In this document: positions 58,101-64,000 of the stretch, in pieces
Layout: every line of letters begins with the position of its first letter
How positions within the stretch are numbered: position 1 is the first letter of the stretch
NCBI GenBank assembly: GCA_963930775.1
Contig: OZ005703.1
Coordinates: 4,092,001-4,156,000 of the forward strand
DNA: 64,000 bases
Source of the DNA: Cliona cf. orientalis
Lineage: Eukaryota > Porifera > Demospongiae > Clionaida > Clionaidae
Direction: 5' to 3'
Program-made: the position numbers and the translations under genes
Notes under the pieces: model-generated
Told to the model about the DNA's origin: nothing
The model's input: only the letters and a program-made list of their open reading frames with translations
Database searches by the model: none

Positions 58101-61100
58101 CATTCTCACGTGGAGGGGAATAATGTAACGAACTAAAACAAGCTGAACAATGAATCTAGACCAAGCTGACTCTTGTTTGTGTGTGACCTAATTAGTGTTC
58201 TGTGACCCTGGCTGTCTGTAAGCAGCCCTTACACTTTATCCTCATGTTTTATGCATAGCACCTTAAGTATATAAGCACAGTGTGATTTCTGACTACTATC
58301 TCTCTATCTGTATCTGAATCTCTAAACATCACTATTACGGGCTACCAGCCCTGTGTGAACAGTACGGGGTTACACATGTATATGTGTGACTTGCATTGGT
58401 AACACAGTGTCCAAGCTTTCACTCAATGACATTTACACGTTTCACAGCGACTCCAACTGACCCTCTTGCTGAGATGCATCTCCAGCCTGAACCTTTGTTT
58501 AGCCTTCCAACTGATAATGTTGGCATGCTGGATATTCAAGGTACTCCTGAAGGACGCATCTTTCTGGGTGGAAAGGATGGCTATCTGTATGAAGTTGTCT
58601 ATCAGGCTGAGGATGGATGGTTCAGTCGAAAATGCAAAAAAATTAATCACTCTATTTCAATGCTCTCCTTTCTAGTGCCTTCATTTCTTTCCTTTTCAGA
58701 AGAAGGTTTGTACTATTAGTAGCACATGCATATGTATGGCATTATTGCATGTGATATCATAATGCTTTTGTCTGTGCATGTATACTCTCCCTCCCTCTTT
58801 ATGCAGATCCTTTGGTACAACTTTTGGTTGATAGTTCACGACAAATTCTATATACACGGAGCAAAAGCAACACAATTGCTGTAAATTCTTTGTGTTATTA
58901 TAGTAGTGTTAACTGTACCATGTACATGTACATGTCTCTATCGTGCCACTGGCCCTACAGGTTTATGATATGGGAAGTAGGGGCAATAGCCTCAGTCGTG
59001 TTGCTAGCATATCGATGTCTAATTTGAGTCACCTGGCACTATCAGCACTCAGAACTAACCAAAGGAACTTAGTGAACCCTCTTGTGAAGCTTTCTGTTAT
59101 TCCTGCCTCTGAATCGTCCACACTTCATCTCCTGGCAGTCACTCAAGCTGGTCAGTGGATATAATTATGCATACAATGAGGATACTCTTGCCTAACAAGA
59201 TAAATTAAAGCGAAGTTATGGAAATTAGTATAGGTTCAGATAATTGATAATCGCATGAAATTGAATACAATAAACTCAGCGCTATGAGATATATTGCACT
59301 AAGAAAATTAATAGTAGTGACAGAGCATAATTAGTCTACATGTTACAAACTAGAGCTCTCTTGAGCACAAAACCCTCGGCACATTGCATGACATTGGGTA
59401 CATGCTTCAACAGTTGCATGCAGACAAGGGGGTAGCTAAAGGGCTGTGGGCTGCCGGGGTGAGACTACTAGGATTGGGGACGAGGCTAATGCACAGCAGT
59501 GTTATTCAAGGTTCGACGGCTCACAGCAGTAACAACCCTGGTAGAACTCCAGTCTGCACAAACTCCAGACTGAACCACATCGCACAATATTGCATGTCCA
59601 ACAGTAGCTATTGCAACTCACTTGGGTTCAAGCACTGTAATGCCATGCATGCATACAAGCCAGAGAGTCAAAGAGTACCACAAGAATAGTATACACATGG
59701 CAATTGGCAGCTAAGCCGCTCGCCAGTGGACTGAGATGCAACCATGCATACGCTGCGTTTTCGGAGAAATCCACACAAATCATGGGTTTGGAATGCCATA
59801 AGGAACCTTAGAACACCGCAAATTGGACTCGCAAACAAGGTATGTAGCAGCTAGCGTGATAACAGACAGACAGACTGACACACAGACCAACTACCGTAAC
59901 CCTCGTGCATGCGCCAAGGGTTAATAATTGCTCTTTATCAATATAGATGGCCCTGAATGGTGAAGCAAAGGCAACGTAGGTATTCTGGCTATAGTATTAA
60001 ATATATGTACTACTAAAATTTAATAATAGTTAGACACCGAGGACAAGGGATCTACGGTATTTTGCATCCCAATGGCCCCGAGCTGTGACACATTCGAGCA
60101 TAGAGAGGTGTTACTAAGGGGACAGAGGGATGCTAAATATCGGCTGTGGATCCCATTGGCCGAGGTGAGCTAAGTTTTACAACTGTTGCTATAGTAGTAC
60201 AGCTATAATTGCGTTGGAGCTCTCATAATACCATGAATCGTATTGGCCAAAATTTACAAGTAACTAAGTAAAACCTACAAGTAACTAAAACTACTTACTA
60301 CTTAGTTACCTCCTATTGACCAATCAGATTACAGGAAGGTGGCAGTAAAATTCTAAGTATAGTTTACAATGGTAGAAGCCGTACTATTACATGTAGTACT
60401 GTCGTAAGAAACTCAAGGTAAATGTGAGTCATTTAGCAAATGATATGCCATATTGGTAATTGGAGGGTTATTTTTTGTGGTTAAAATTTTTATGGACTTG
60501 TCAATGTGTCGATTACGAATGAGATCTCACCTTCTAAAAATGTGAGTTTAAATTCATCTTGTCAGCACTATTACTGAAAGTATTATGGGCAGCCTGCTGG
60601 TATTATGAGTCACTACTTTCAGTACCATGAACTTAACCATGATAAAAGCTTCTCAGGTGGGATGTACTTAACAGCCATCCAGAAGTGAGGCATAATTATG
60701 AATATAAGATAGGAGTGGATAAATATGCCAAAAGAAATCATTTTGTTAAAATGATGCATCAAAGATTGAAAATCCTTCTGTAAACATAAAATAAGCAGAA
60801 ACTTACAAGAAAATGCAATAGGGAATGGAAACAATTTATCAGATAATGATATCTCACAATACGCTGGTCCAATAGTTGGATACTTGCAAATTGATTAGTC
60901 TTGATAATCCATAGACTCATAATAGGGACATTTACCTTAGTGAAATTTTCTTAGACCAATTGCAACTGGCTCTAAGATTTGACACATATATGGTTTAAAC
61001 AGCTACTTTGGGGTGTCCAACCGTAAGCATGCATGCTTATTAAGTACATATTTAATATTATGCGCTTAACGCATACTTCTTTCCTATTGTTTAATAAGTG

Positions 61101-61892
61101 CATGCGCCCAATAAAGACGACAGTAACATTCACCGTTTGATCAAGAGTTGTCCATGGTCTACAGGGCTAGAATTAGTTTACCAACCTATTTTCGGATTGC
61201 CAGCTATTACAGAGCTTATTCCAAGAATCGCTGTGTTCATCATTTGCTAGTTCGCAATTGAGCGCTTGAATGTGCTGGCAGTGGGTGGGGCCAAAACTTC
61301 ACTCTTTATTAGGTGCACATCAGGCGCATATTTTCTTACCACTATAGTACTGAGAGTGATAATTATCGTAAGTGCATGTACGTACTTATTAACCAAACTT
61401 TACGGTATGCAGTTTTAATCACACGTGTGCACAAAACGTATTGTGTTTTATAGGTGGAACACTATGATGCAGGGTTCTATCTTGCCCAAAAAGTTTGGGG
61501 GGGGGGGGGGGGGGTGGATGTGCCCCCTCCTGTGCAAAGCACAGGAAGCTATATCATAAACTGATATTAGTGTTCCCACAAAAAGCCATTTAACTTTAGA
61601 ACTAAATGGGGGGGGGGGGGGGGGGGGGGGGGAGATGCACCCTGCTGGGCTCTATGCAGATAAACCCTTATGGCATGATATTGTATATGTATACATGTAC
61701 ATGTAAATGGATATGATCTGTGTCATCAATTTTTGTGCACAGGTATTCGGCTCTACTTTACGACGACTCCTGATGGTATTGTTGCACGTCCCTCACTTCT
61801 TGCTTTGGTACATGCACGTCTGCCTCCTGGCTACACTCCCACCAATAGGATCAGCCCTTCTACTCGAGTACATCAGGCATACTATAGAAAAG
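42938..61892 (+). CDS. NUP155: Nuclear pore complex protein Nup155, 5' part (7 exons, 424 codons; continues past window)
   Basis: Nup155 is a scaffold nucleoporin of the inner ring (yeast Nup157/Nup170): an N-terminal beta-propeller followed by an alpha-solenoid, linking the pore to membrane and linker nucleoporins. Exons: 42938-43148, 47936-48076, 48984-49232, 58448-58705, 58807-58880, 58961-59150, 61743-61892, all phase-consistent. Diagnostic blocks: [109 protein letters not shown], and [12 protein letters not shown] followed by [12 protein letters not shown]. The vertebrate protein is ~1,390 aa, so roughly the first 30% is here. The start is the first ATG of the conserved N-terminus. The last exon ends in phase 1 before GTGCCA; the next exon was not found before 64,000. 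Intron 3 has been enlarged to 9.2 kb by a retrotransposon, which sits in sense orientation. Confidence 0.95.
43149..45976. other. NUP155 intron 1, first part: repeat fragments
   Basis: 43,490-43,530 is a CCTGGGGTAAATCAAT tandem repeat. 43,970-44,140 is a plus fragment and 44,820-45,365 a minus copy of the dispersed repeat described at 24,066. 44,500-44,695 is a second copy of the TTTCGAGGGAGAA MITE (ending TATACGGTAT). No gene seen. Confidence 0.5.
45705..45772. repeat. ~66-bp hairpin
   Basis: CAATTTTTAGGTCTTTG ... ATGTTAATCAA pairs with TTGATTAACAT ... CAAAGACCTAAAAATTG around a 4-6 nt loop. Confidence 0.75.
45977..46371. mobile_element. MITE with ACGTCC(AGA)GTCCC termini, copy 3 (older)
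   Basis: Same family as 9,941 and 23,649, but with more substitutions and small deletions, including in both ends (ACGTCCTGAGTCCC; GGGACTCGGGATGT). Confidence 0.75.
46372..46957. other. NUP155 intron 1: unassigned stretch
   Basis: AT-rich with no bounded repeat, ORF or RNA feature recognised. Confidence 0.4.
46958..47581. mobile_element. MITE with TACCGTATCCTCCCGAAAAT termini
   Basis: 624 bp with inverted ends TACCGTATCCTCCCGAAAAT and ATTTTCGGGAGGATACGGTA, extended by AAGCCCCC/GGGGGCTT. Extra inner copies of CGAATATAAGCCCCCC and GGGGGCTTATTTTCGAA stack at both ends. TA is the likely target. The middle (47,100-47,400) shows a short coding-like strand but no transposase motif. Confidence 0.85.
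47936..48076 (+). CDS. NUP155: NUP155 exon 2
   Basis: After GGTTCCACAG. Encodes ADGDYPC, then [14 protein letters not shown], leading into the propeller. The donor ATA|GTATCC is weaker than the others but keeps phase, giving H-N-M-Q at the junction. Confidence 0.88.
48077..48983. other. NUP155 intron 2: nothing recognised
   Basis: 907 bp, AT-rich. Only weak AATTTTGTGTGA / CACGGATAAAAAT repeat remnants near 48,450-48,560; no bounded element. Confidence 0.45.
48984..49232 (+). CDS. NUP155: NUP155 exon 3: first propeller blades
   Basis: 82 full codons after [26 protein letters not shown], then [16 protein letters not shown] and [11 protein letters not shown]. Strongest identity to vertebrate Nup155. 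Donor ACAG|GTAAGA. Confidence 0.96.
49561..50097. mobile_element. MITE with TACCGTAAAGTCTGGTTAAT termini
   Basis: 537 bp with inverted ends TACCGTAAAGTCTGGTTAAT and ATTAACCAGACTTTACGGTA, continuing into AAGCGCA repeats. A minus-strand ORF of 102 codons (49,745-50,053) covers the interior. It includes [16 protein letters not shown], which is partly present but deleted in the copy at 61,030-61,408. No transposase domain is recognised. Half-copies: 61,030-61,408 and 62,983-63,085. Confidence 0.85.
50336..50586 (+). repeat. 5' LTR, 251 bp
   Basis: TGTAACGAACTAAAACAAGC to CAGTACGGGGTTACA, with TG...CA ends. A TATATAAGC motif near 50,479 could serve as TATA box (AAGTATATAAGCACAGTG). I found no difference from the 3' LTR by eye. 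Confidence 0.95.
50588..50605 (+). other. Primer-binding site, tRNA-Leu type
   Basis: TGGTGTCAGGAGTGGGAT starts one base after the LTR and complements the 3' end of animal tRNA-Leu (ATCCCACTCCTGACA plus CCA). It would prime minus-strand DNA synthesis. Confidence 0.8.
50610..51665 (+). CDS. gag: Retrotransposon Gag polyprotein (351 aa)
   Basis: Structural protein that packages the element RNA. The start ATG lies 4 bp after the primer site. The N-terminal third is Pro-rich, then comes a capsid-like region ([44 protein letters not shown]) typical of Ty3/gypsy Gag. A single CCHC zinc knuckle lies at residues 274-287 ([14 protein letters not shown], spacing C-x2-C-x4-H-x4-C). The ORF overlaps the pol frame by 68 bp and ends at TAG 51,663-51,665. 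Its last ~20 codons run through sequence that in the +1 frame looks like protease, so the natural Gag end may have been altered by a small indel. Confidence 0.9.
   Translation: MSGEEDPPPTDGPPPTDDSPAVLTGAAAAVATERQPLRVSMRPPVRYSAGADIELWLTRFELYVRELGIAQNQWTRELLPLLEDEPFRVVTQLGLVHSTDYKAVITGLRQQFAVEGNELEWQHQLQSRTQRPGEKFAEYAGCLRVLADKAYPKWSPEQRQEVLRNHFIQGVHSSTVQLYLMQEMPSSLDEALQFAVQRQSVELAQKRLHKERSQVEPTFSLQTSPAAPEAANAVAGTNSWQIAELTKQLQRLTEEVAQLQKEKPTQRAVGGPICWGCRERGHIRRNCPKKSGQQRSGGSYRQRGNQNSTHRPATGNATVNSTLLVAGKVARVNWISRNTGEERYLGSSKFK
51598..54054 (+). pseudogene. pol: Retrotransposon Pol, 5' portion (protease, RT, RNase H), interrupted by hAT
   Basis: Open in the +1 frame relative to gag from after TAG 51,595-51,597. 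The protease-like start reads [15 protein letters not shown]. The usual catalytic D-T/S-G is not there: Ser stands at the Asp position. LGADFL is retained. [39 protein letters not shown] and the YIDD catalytic box (52,897-52,908). RNase [32 protein letters not shown]. Coding sequence proper stops at about 53,954 (YRCW). The last 33 codons are read from the inserted hAT and end at 54,054. Upstream of the hAT no frameshift was seen from protease to RNase H. Confidence 0.9.
53955..56671 (+). mobile_element. hAT-family DNA transposon nested in pol (2,717 bp)
   Basis: Terminal inverted repeats CAGGGTTCTGCCCA and TGGGCAGAACCCTG (14 bp perfect). The direct repeat CTGGAG (6 bp) flanks them. If the outer TG of the right end belongs to the target, the duplication is TGCTGGAG, the 8 bp normal for hAT. 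Removing the element plus one duplication (2,723 bp) rejoins pol in frame across ...[11 protein letters not shown]. Subterminal CGACCA/TGGTCG motifs cluster at 53,972-54,040 and may be transposase binding sites. Confidence 0.93.
54269..56518 (+). CDS. hAT transposase, ZNF862/C17orf113-like (749 aa)
   Basis: Catalyses cut-and-paste transposition in the nucleus. One uninterrupted ORF; an in-frame ATG 46 codons upstream (54,131) also exists, but [12 protein letters not shown] fits better as the start. Order: an acidic Ser/Glu-rich N-terminus (~30-75); a TTF/BED-like zinc finger (FCVLCQKH ... [12 protein letters not shown], ~115-175); an RNase H-like core with MLDETTDC and [18 protein letters not shown]; the typical CAAHRLNLA; a helical insertion with [14 protein letters not shown]; and the C-terminal dimerisation motif ([20 protein letters not shown], then [14 protein letters not shown]). 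Length and intactness suggest possible activity. Animal genomes have domesticated relatives of this family, but here the element's own ends are present, so it is a transposon gene. Confidence 0.93.
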   Translation: MSILEYFTRKDECQLPNSKRSRLNEADSDDDSSSAAEGDIDEPELTSHEGDSSVLTAESSSTESSTNRAKRKQASKFCSDWRKGREQWLKYLPGQGMFCVLCQKHNKSPFARGTWNTAPCTRLRLQSISAHEACAAHKDALRLESEKLTTKTIQSAINPRIPAKGIEQAFTSLYFLAKQRIAHTTNFEPLLDLLGLLGLNVKSKIQIAKNALYTSDKSIQEMVFVISEVIETHILDEIRESSHFALMLDETTDCTVTEQLALYGRCIDHATGELKSHYLKVIDTLQPEIEALCTVSESQSASDVDTCISVCAQTITNRICEYVASAGLDMAKMRGIGTDGASTMMGRHSGVVARLKTITPSAISVHCAAHRLNLASSQAGDSVSYVKRFSNILRQLYDFFDNSAVRTAGLEAVQTLINESGKLLAPCSTRWLSTERSVNRLRKCFISVVLSLQREGEERSDAKALGLNSLVTEYRFICTMLLLCDALPHITHLSKCFQSADCDYSIIPRMVTSTVHAIKQLKIVDGVNMKGLQAFLEQIANAGIDIKKPSHLGDDYFKKSIRDPYLDKLINNIEARFDDKSVLASFDIYNPAKLPYLPDNPCAEDLETFTEYGNVEVEILALQFQGVVADSIECLEEWSSFRQFLKENCADLKQKEVISKLCCDSSWAAIYPNMSTLAKICRVVPIQTADVERTFSQLKLIKTRVRNRMNEKTLDSLLRIAIEGPPISEFPVTETVKLWATKKHRRLSI
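56672..58085 (+). pseudogene. pol: Retrotransposon Pol, 3' portion (integrase), in-frame TGA
   Basis: Continues the pol frame after the hAT. H2C2 zinc-binding part: [10 protein letters not shown] ... CASCAKC. Catalytic core with the D-D-E set: [18 protein letters not shown] and [19 protein letters not shown] at 57,312-57,314 (after ATSEDQ) interrupts the frame, which stays open afterwards for [21 protein letters not shown], a GPY/F-like module ([14 protein letters not shown] ... [10 protein letters not shown]) and an acidic/basic tail ending TAG 58,083-58,085. The stop leaves the catalytic core intact but removes the C-terminal DNA-binding part. Confidence 0.9.
58111..58123 (+). other. Polypurine tract
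   Basis: TGGAGGGGAATAA directly precedes the 3' LTR, the position where plus-strand DNA synthesis is primed in LTR elements. Confidence 0.7.
58124..58374 (+). repeat. 3' LTR, 251 bp
   Basis: Same sequence as 50,336-50,586 by eye, with TG...CA ends, followed by CATG. It would supply termination and polyadenylation signals on the sense strand of NUP155 intron 3. Confidence 0.95.
58448..58705 (+). CDS. NUP155: NUP155 exon 4
   Basis: 85 full codons: [49 protein letters not shown]. It begins 73 bp after the retrotransposon's 3' LTR. The acceptor TTTCACAG keeps phase with exon 3, so the insertion need not break splicing. Donor GAAG|GTTTGT. Confidence 0.95.
58807..58880 (+). CDS. NUP155: NUP155 exon 5
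   Basis: 24 full codons: [20 protein letters not shown], then NTIA. Acceptor TTATGCAG, donor GCT|GTAAAT. Flanked by introns of 101 and 80 bp. Confidence 0.92.
58961..59150 (+). CDS. NUP155: NUP155 exon 6
   Basis: 63 codons: [18 protein letters not shown] ... [15 protein letters not shown] ... LHLLAVTQA. Acceptor GGCCCTACAG, donor GCTG|GTCAGT. Confidence 0.93.
59348..59924 (+). repeat. AACTAGAGCTC-type repeat, full copy
   Basis: AACTAGAGCTCTCTTGAGCA to TAACCCTCGTGCATGCGCCA and AGGGTTAA, 577 bp. The right end is a hairpin (TTAACCCT-like arms around a GCATGCGC loop), preceded by a GACAGACAGACTGACACACAG tract. Two halves match 37,680-38,169 closely, but that copy has a different right middle. 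Confidence 0.8.
61030..61408. mobile_element. Decayed copy of the TACCGTAAAGTCTGG MITE
   Basis: The right end ATTAACCAAACTTTACGGTA and the interior (CTATTTTCGGATTGCCAGCT) match 49,561-50,097, with a ~130-bp internal deletion and a degraded left end. Confidence 0.7.
61743..61892 (+). CDS. NUP155: NUP155 exon 7 (last one in window)
   Basis: 49 full codons: [20 protein letters not shown], then [14 protein letters not shown] and VHQAYYRK. Acceptor TTGTGCACAG, donor AAAG|GTGCCA in phase 1. Confidence 0.94.
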
Positions 61893-64000
61893 GTGCCACT
61901 TGATAGTAATTATACATAATTTTTGGTGTTCTCATGCATGTAAAACATTTAAAATACATGATATTATACTCAAAAGCAGATAACCTTGTAATTAAAAACT
62001 TTCAACTTTCATATTCAGAATGATCAAAGCACTGTGTGTAAAAACCCTTGGTGGAGTTGCCTGAATGCAGTCATGAAGCCAAATTATCAACACAATCTTA
62101 AGCATGGGGATTGCAGACCCGTGCATTTGCCAAATCACTTGCTGATATTTGATGACGATTAAAAAGCCATCAAGCTTGAAAGCAAGGACAGTTAAAGATG
62201 ATGTTCTTGTTTAGATAGTTGTCACCACTAGTTAGTGATTCATACATGTATATGATGTAACTCCCAGTGCATGCATGAGGGGTACAGAATTCATTCTTGT
62301 GTGTGTCTGTGACGGAGAAATTAAAGACGAATCTTGAAGGATCGATAGGTGGTAGCAGCGATTTGCATAAGCCCAAAGTGTATTTTTGACCACCAGTGTC
62401 GCACACATAGGTGCTCGTTATTACATTTTATACTTTTTGAATGGGATAAACGTTTTCACCTCAACCCGACTAAAGTAAAGCCAAGAAGCGTAGCTGATAG
62501 CCTATAGTGACTAGTGATGATTAAGTTTTGTAGTTGAATTGAGTCATAAGAACTATCACTAGACGTACATACTACCGTAAATCTGGAAATTTTCGTTGTA
62601 AAAATATTTTCGTAGTCGATGGCGGCTACGAAAATTAATCTTATGAAAATTAGCATGCACTATTATCGCTAATGCGGTAAGGGGTCGTTCCTACGAAATT
62701 TTTTTACACGAAAATTTATCTTACGAAAGTTTCTTTACACGAAAATTTCCAGATCTACGGTAATCTTGAAATAAATTAAGTGATCGCTGTCTCTTTCATT
62801 GATTGAGAACTCATCTAGAAGTGAGAAGACATGGGTGGTCAGCAAATGTTGCTTAAAGATATGAACAAAGTGTTCTCAATGAAACCCACACAACACGTAC
62901 ATGTATCTTGAAAATATCATAAAAATCTAATGGCACCTTATTTAACACCAAAATCAGGTAGATGGGTGTCTACAGATAATACCATAAAGTCTGGTTAAAT
63001 ACATTGTATATATTAAGCATATATTTTTTTAATAACTGCATACTTTCTTCCTGTTGTAAAGTATTGTCTAATAAGCGCATGCCCATGTCTCTATGCTTTT
63101 TAAGGGACCCTCAGGCCCGTAGTAGCATTCTGAGCATGATCTTGGGCTTTCAGGTCTCTTAAAACATATAGAGGCCTTGGACTCAGTCTCTATTTGCTGA
63201 GCACATTAGTGCGAGGTATTGGATCGCTGATAGGGGGCCAGGGATTGGCAGCTAGCGTTTTATGTACATGTATGTATGTCTGTCATGCTTTTGGAATGCA
63301 ATTAATTTCTGGTGAAGATCACTAGATTTAGCTCAAGATTCAGAAACGCAATGCGTGCACATTGTGCTCTCTTGACAAAAATAATATGGCACAGGACTTG
63401 GAGTTAGATCTGGAGGACGTATAGTTTGAGAATGTCAAGTCTTTTAAGGTTACGGGAAGATATTTGATGCACAATTTACACATGATTGCGCATGGACACA
63501 ATTCACGTATGCTTTAATGCGGTTTTATCAGAAACTCGAACAAATATCGACCATTTGCAGATGTAAACAAAAACAAATTTCTGCGTCAACTTTTGAAGAC
63601 CAGAGACTTGAATGAATTGACTCCACTGCCACAAAGAGTAGCTCGTGCATGAATACTAACTCATTTCTTCGCTCGCGCGAGATACTATTTGCACCTTGTG
63701 TACTCCTAGTATGTAGTGAACAAGGTTGCATAAGTTGCTTGTGTACATGTATGTGCTGTATGTATAATACATTATGGAATTCTGTGGGCCTAACAACTGG
63801 TTGGAGCTATGAGAGCTATAAAACAATAAATTCACCAGGGTTGCATACAGAGGGCCGGGGGAGGGGGGCGTACTGGGATCCTCCCCCTCAGCGATCCAAT
63901 TGTTGCAGATCCAGGAAGTGCATCCGGTGGCACATTCCAGTGCATGCAATTTTTGCCGTTTTTTAATCTATTTTTCTTACCTGTCCTATCTAGGCCATCT
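61893..64000. other. NUP155 intron 7 (incomplete): no exon found
   Basis: Holds the MITE at 62,573-62,762, a half-copy of the TACCGTAAAGTCTGG family (62,983-63,085; TACCATAAAGTCTGGTTAAA), and at 63,900-63,960 an inverted copy of the repeat seen at 6,060-6,130. I looked for the next conserved NUP155 segment and did not find it. Confidence 0.5.
62573..62762. mobile_element. MITE with TACCGTAAATCTGGAAATTT termini
   Basis: 190 bp, inverted ends TACCGTAAATCTGGAAATTT and AAATTTCCAGATCTACGGTA, with TTACGAAA/TTTCGTA motifs repeated inside. TA at both ends suits a TA target. Confidence 0.85.

Larger units (their letters stand above)
50336..58374 (+). mobile_element. Ty3/gypsy-type LTR retrotransposon (8,039 bp including a nested hAT)
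   Basis: Order: 5' LTR, tRNA-Leu-type primer site, gag with zinc knuckle, pol (protease, reverse transcriptase, RNase H, integrase), GPY/F-like tail, purine tract, 3' LTR. The RT-RNaseH-integrase order is that of Ty3/gypsy (Metaviridae-like) elements; there is no env-like ORF. CATG flanks both ends (50,332-50,335 and 58,375-58,378), or ACATG if the final A of the LTR is counted as target. LTRs look identical, so insertion was recent. It carries several defects described under its parts. It sits in NUP155 intron 3, same strand. Confidence 0.95.
59151..61742. other. NUP155 intron 6: repeats
   Basis: 59,348-59,924 and 61,030-61,408 are listed separately. G-runs of about 20 bases lie at 61,497-61,515 and 61,612-61,632. 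60,230-60,320 has AAGTAACTAAGTAAAAC short repeats. 60,400-61,020 holds nothing recognised. Confidence 0.5.

Noticed and set aside
50336..58374. Retroelement as an env-bearing endogenous retrovirus
   Set aside because: Pol ends 38 bp before the 3' LTR and no env-like ORF with signal peptide and membrane anchor lies between; it is a plain Ty3/gypsy retrotransposon.
63649..63966. 105-codon ORF at the right edge as the next NUP155 exon
   Set aside because: No resemblance to the Nup155 segment following exon 7, and it overlaps a repeat also found at 6.06-6.13 kb.

Overview
This is animal nuclear DNA. It contains two spliced, same-strand protein genes whose exons keep clear conservation with their vertebrate counterparts. 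They sit in AT-rich, very repeat-rich introns. Exon boundaries follow GT-AG and keep phase across every junction I checked. The species cannot be fixed from the sequence. A non-vertebrate, probably marine, metazoan such as a sponge or another early-branching lineage fits the mixture of tiny introns (51-135 bp) and introns bloated by small DNA transposons, but this is a guess.

Layout. 1-5.2 kb: a fold-back element of about 740 bp, then an irregular tandem array of diverged 0.36-0.53 kb units. 5.2-7.0 kb: two inverted-repeat elements and a CpG/GC-box-rich stretch. 7,089-40,771: a complete 13-exon gene for mitochondrial succinyl-CoA:3-ketoacid CoA-transferase (OXCT/SCOT, 499 aa), the enzyme that lets cells burn ketone bodies. 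40.8-42.9 kb: intergenic, with one copy of a dispersed repeat and a perfect 76-bp palindrome about 240 bp upstream of the next start codon. 42,938 to beyond the right edge: the 5' part of NUP155, a scaffold nucleoporin. Seven exons (424 codons) are present, covering the start of its N-terminal beta-propeller domain.

Mobile DNA. NUP155 intron 3 holds a Ty3/gypsy LTR retrotransposon (50,336-58,374) with two LTRs of 251 bp that look identical. A hAT DNA transposon with an intact transposase ORF (53,955-56,671) has landed inside its pol gene, making a nested pair. The retroelement looks crippled independently of the hAT: the protease motif lacks its Asp, and the integrase region has a TGA. The introns also carry many non-autonomous families. 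Several unrelated families end in the same TACCGTA/TACGGTA. Two high-copy families share a left end (AACTAGAGCTC) and a right-terminal hairpin. A tandem pair of 309-bp units carries a hammerhead-ribozyme-like core on the minus strand.

The two genes do not form a known functional unit. Their common orientation and 2.2-kb spacing look like ordinary neighbourhood. No CRISPR, rRNA or convincing tRNA gene was seen.
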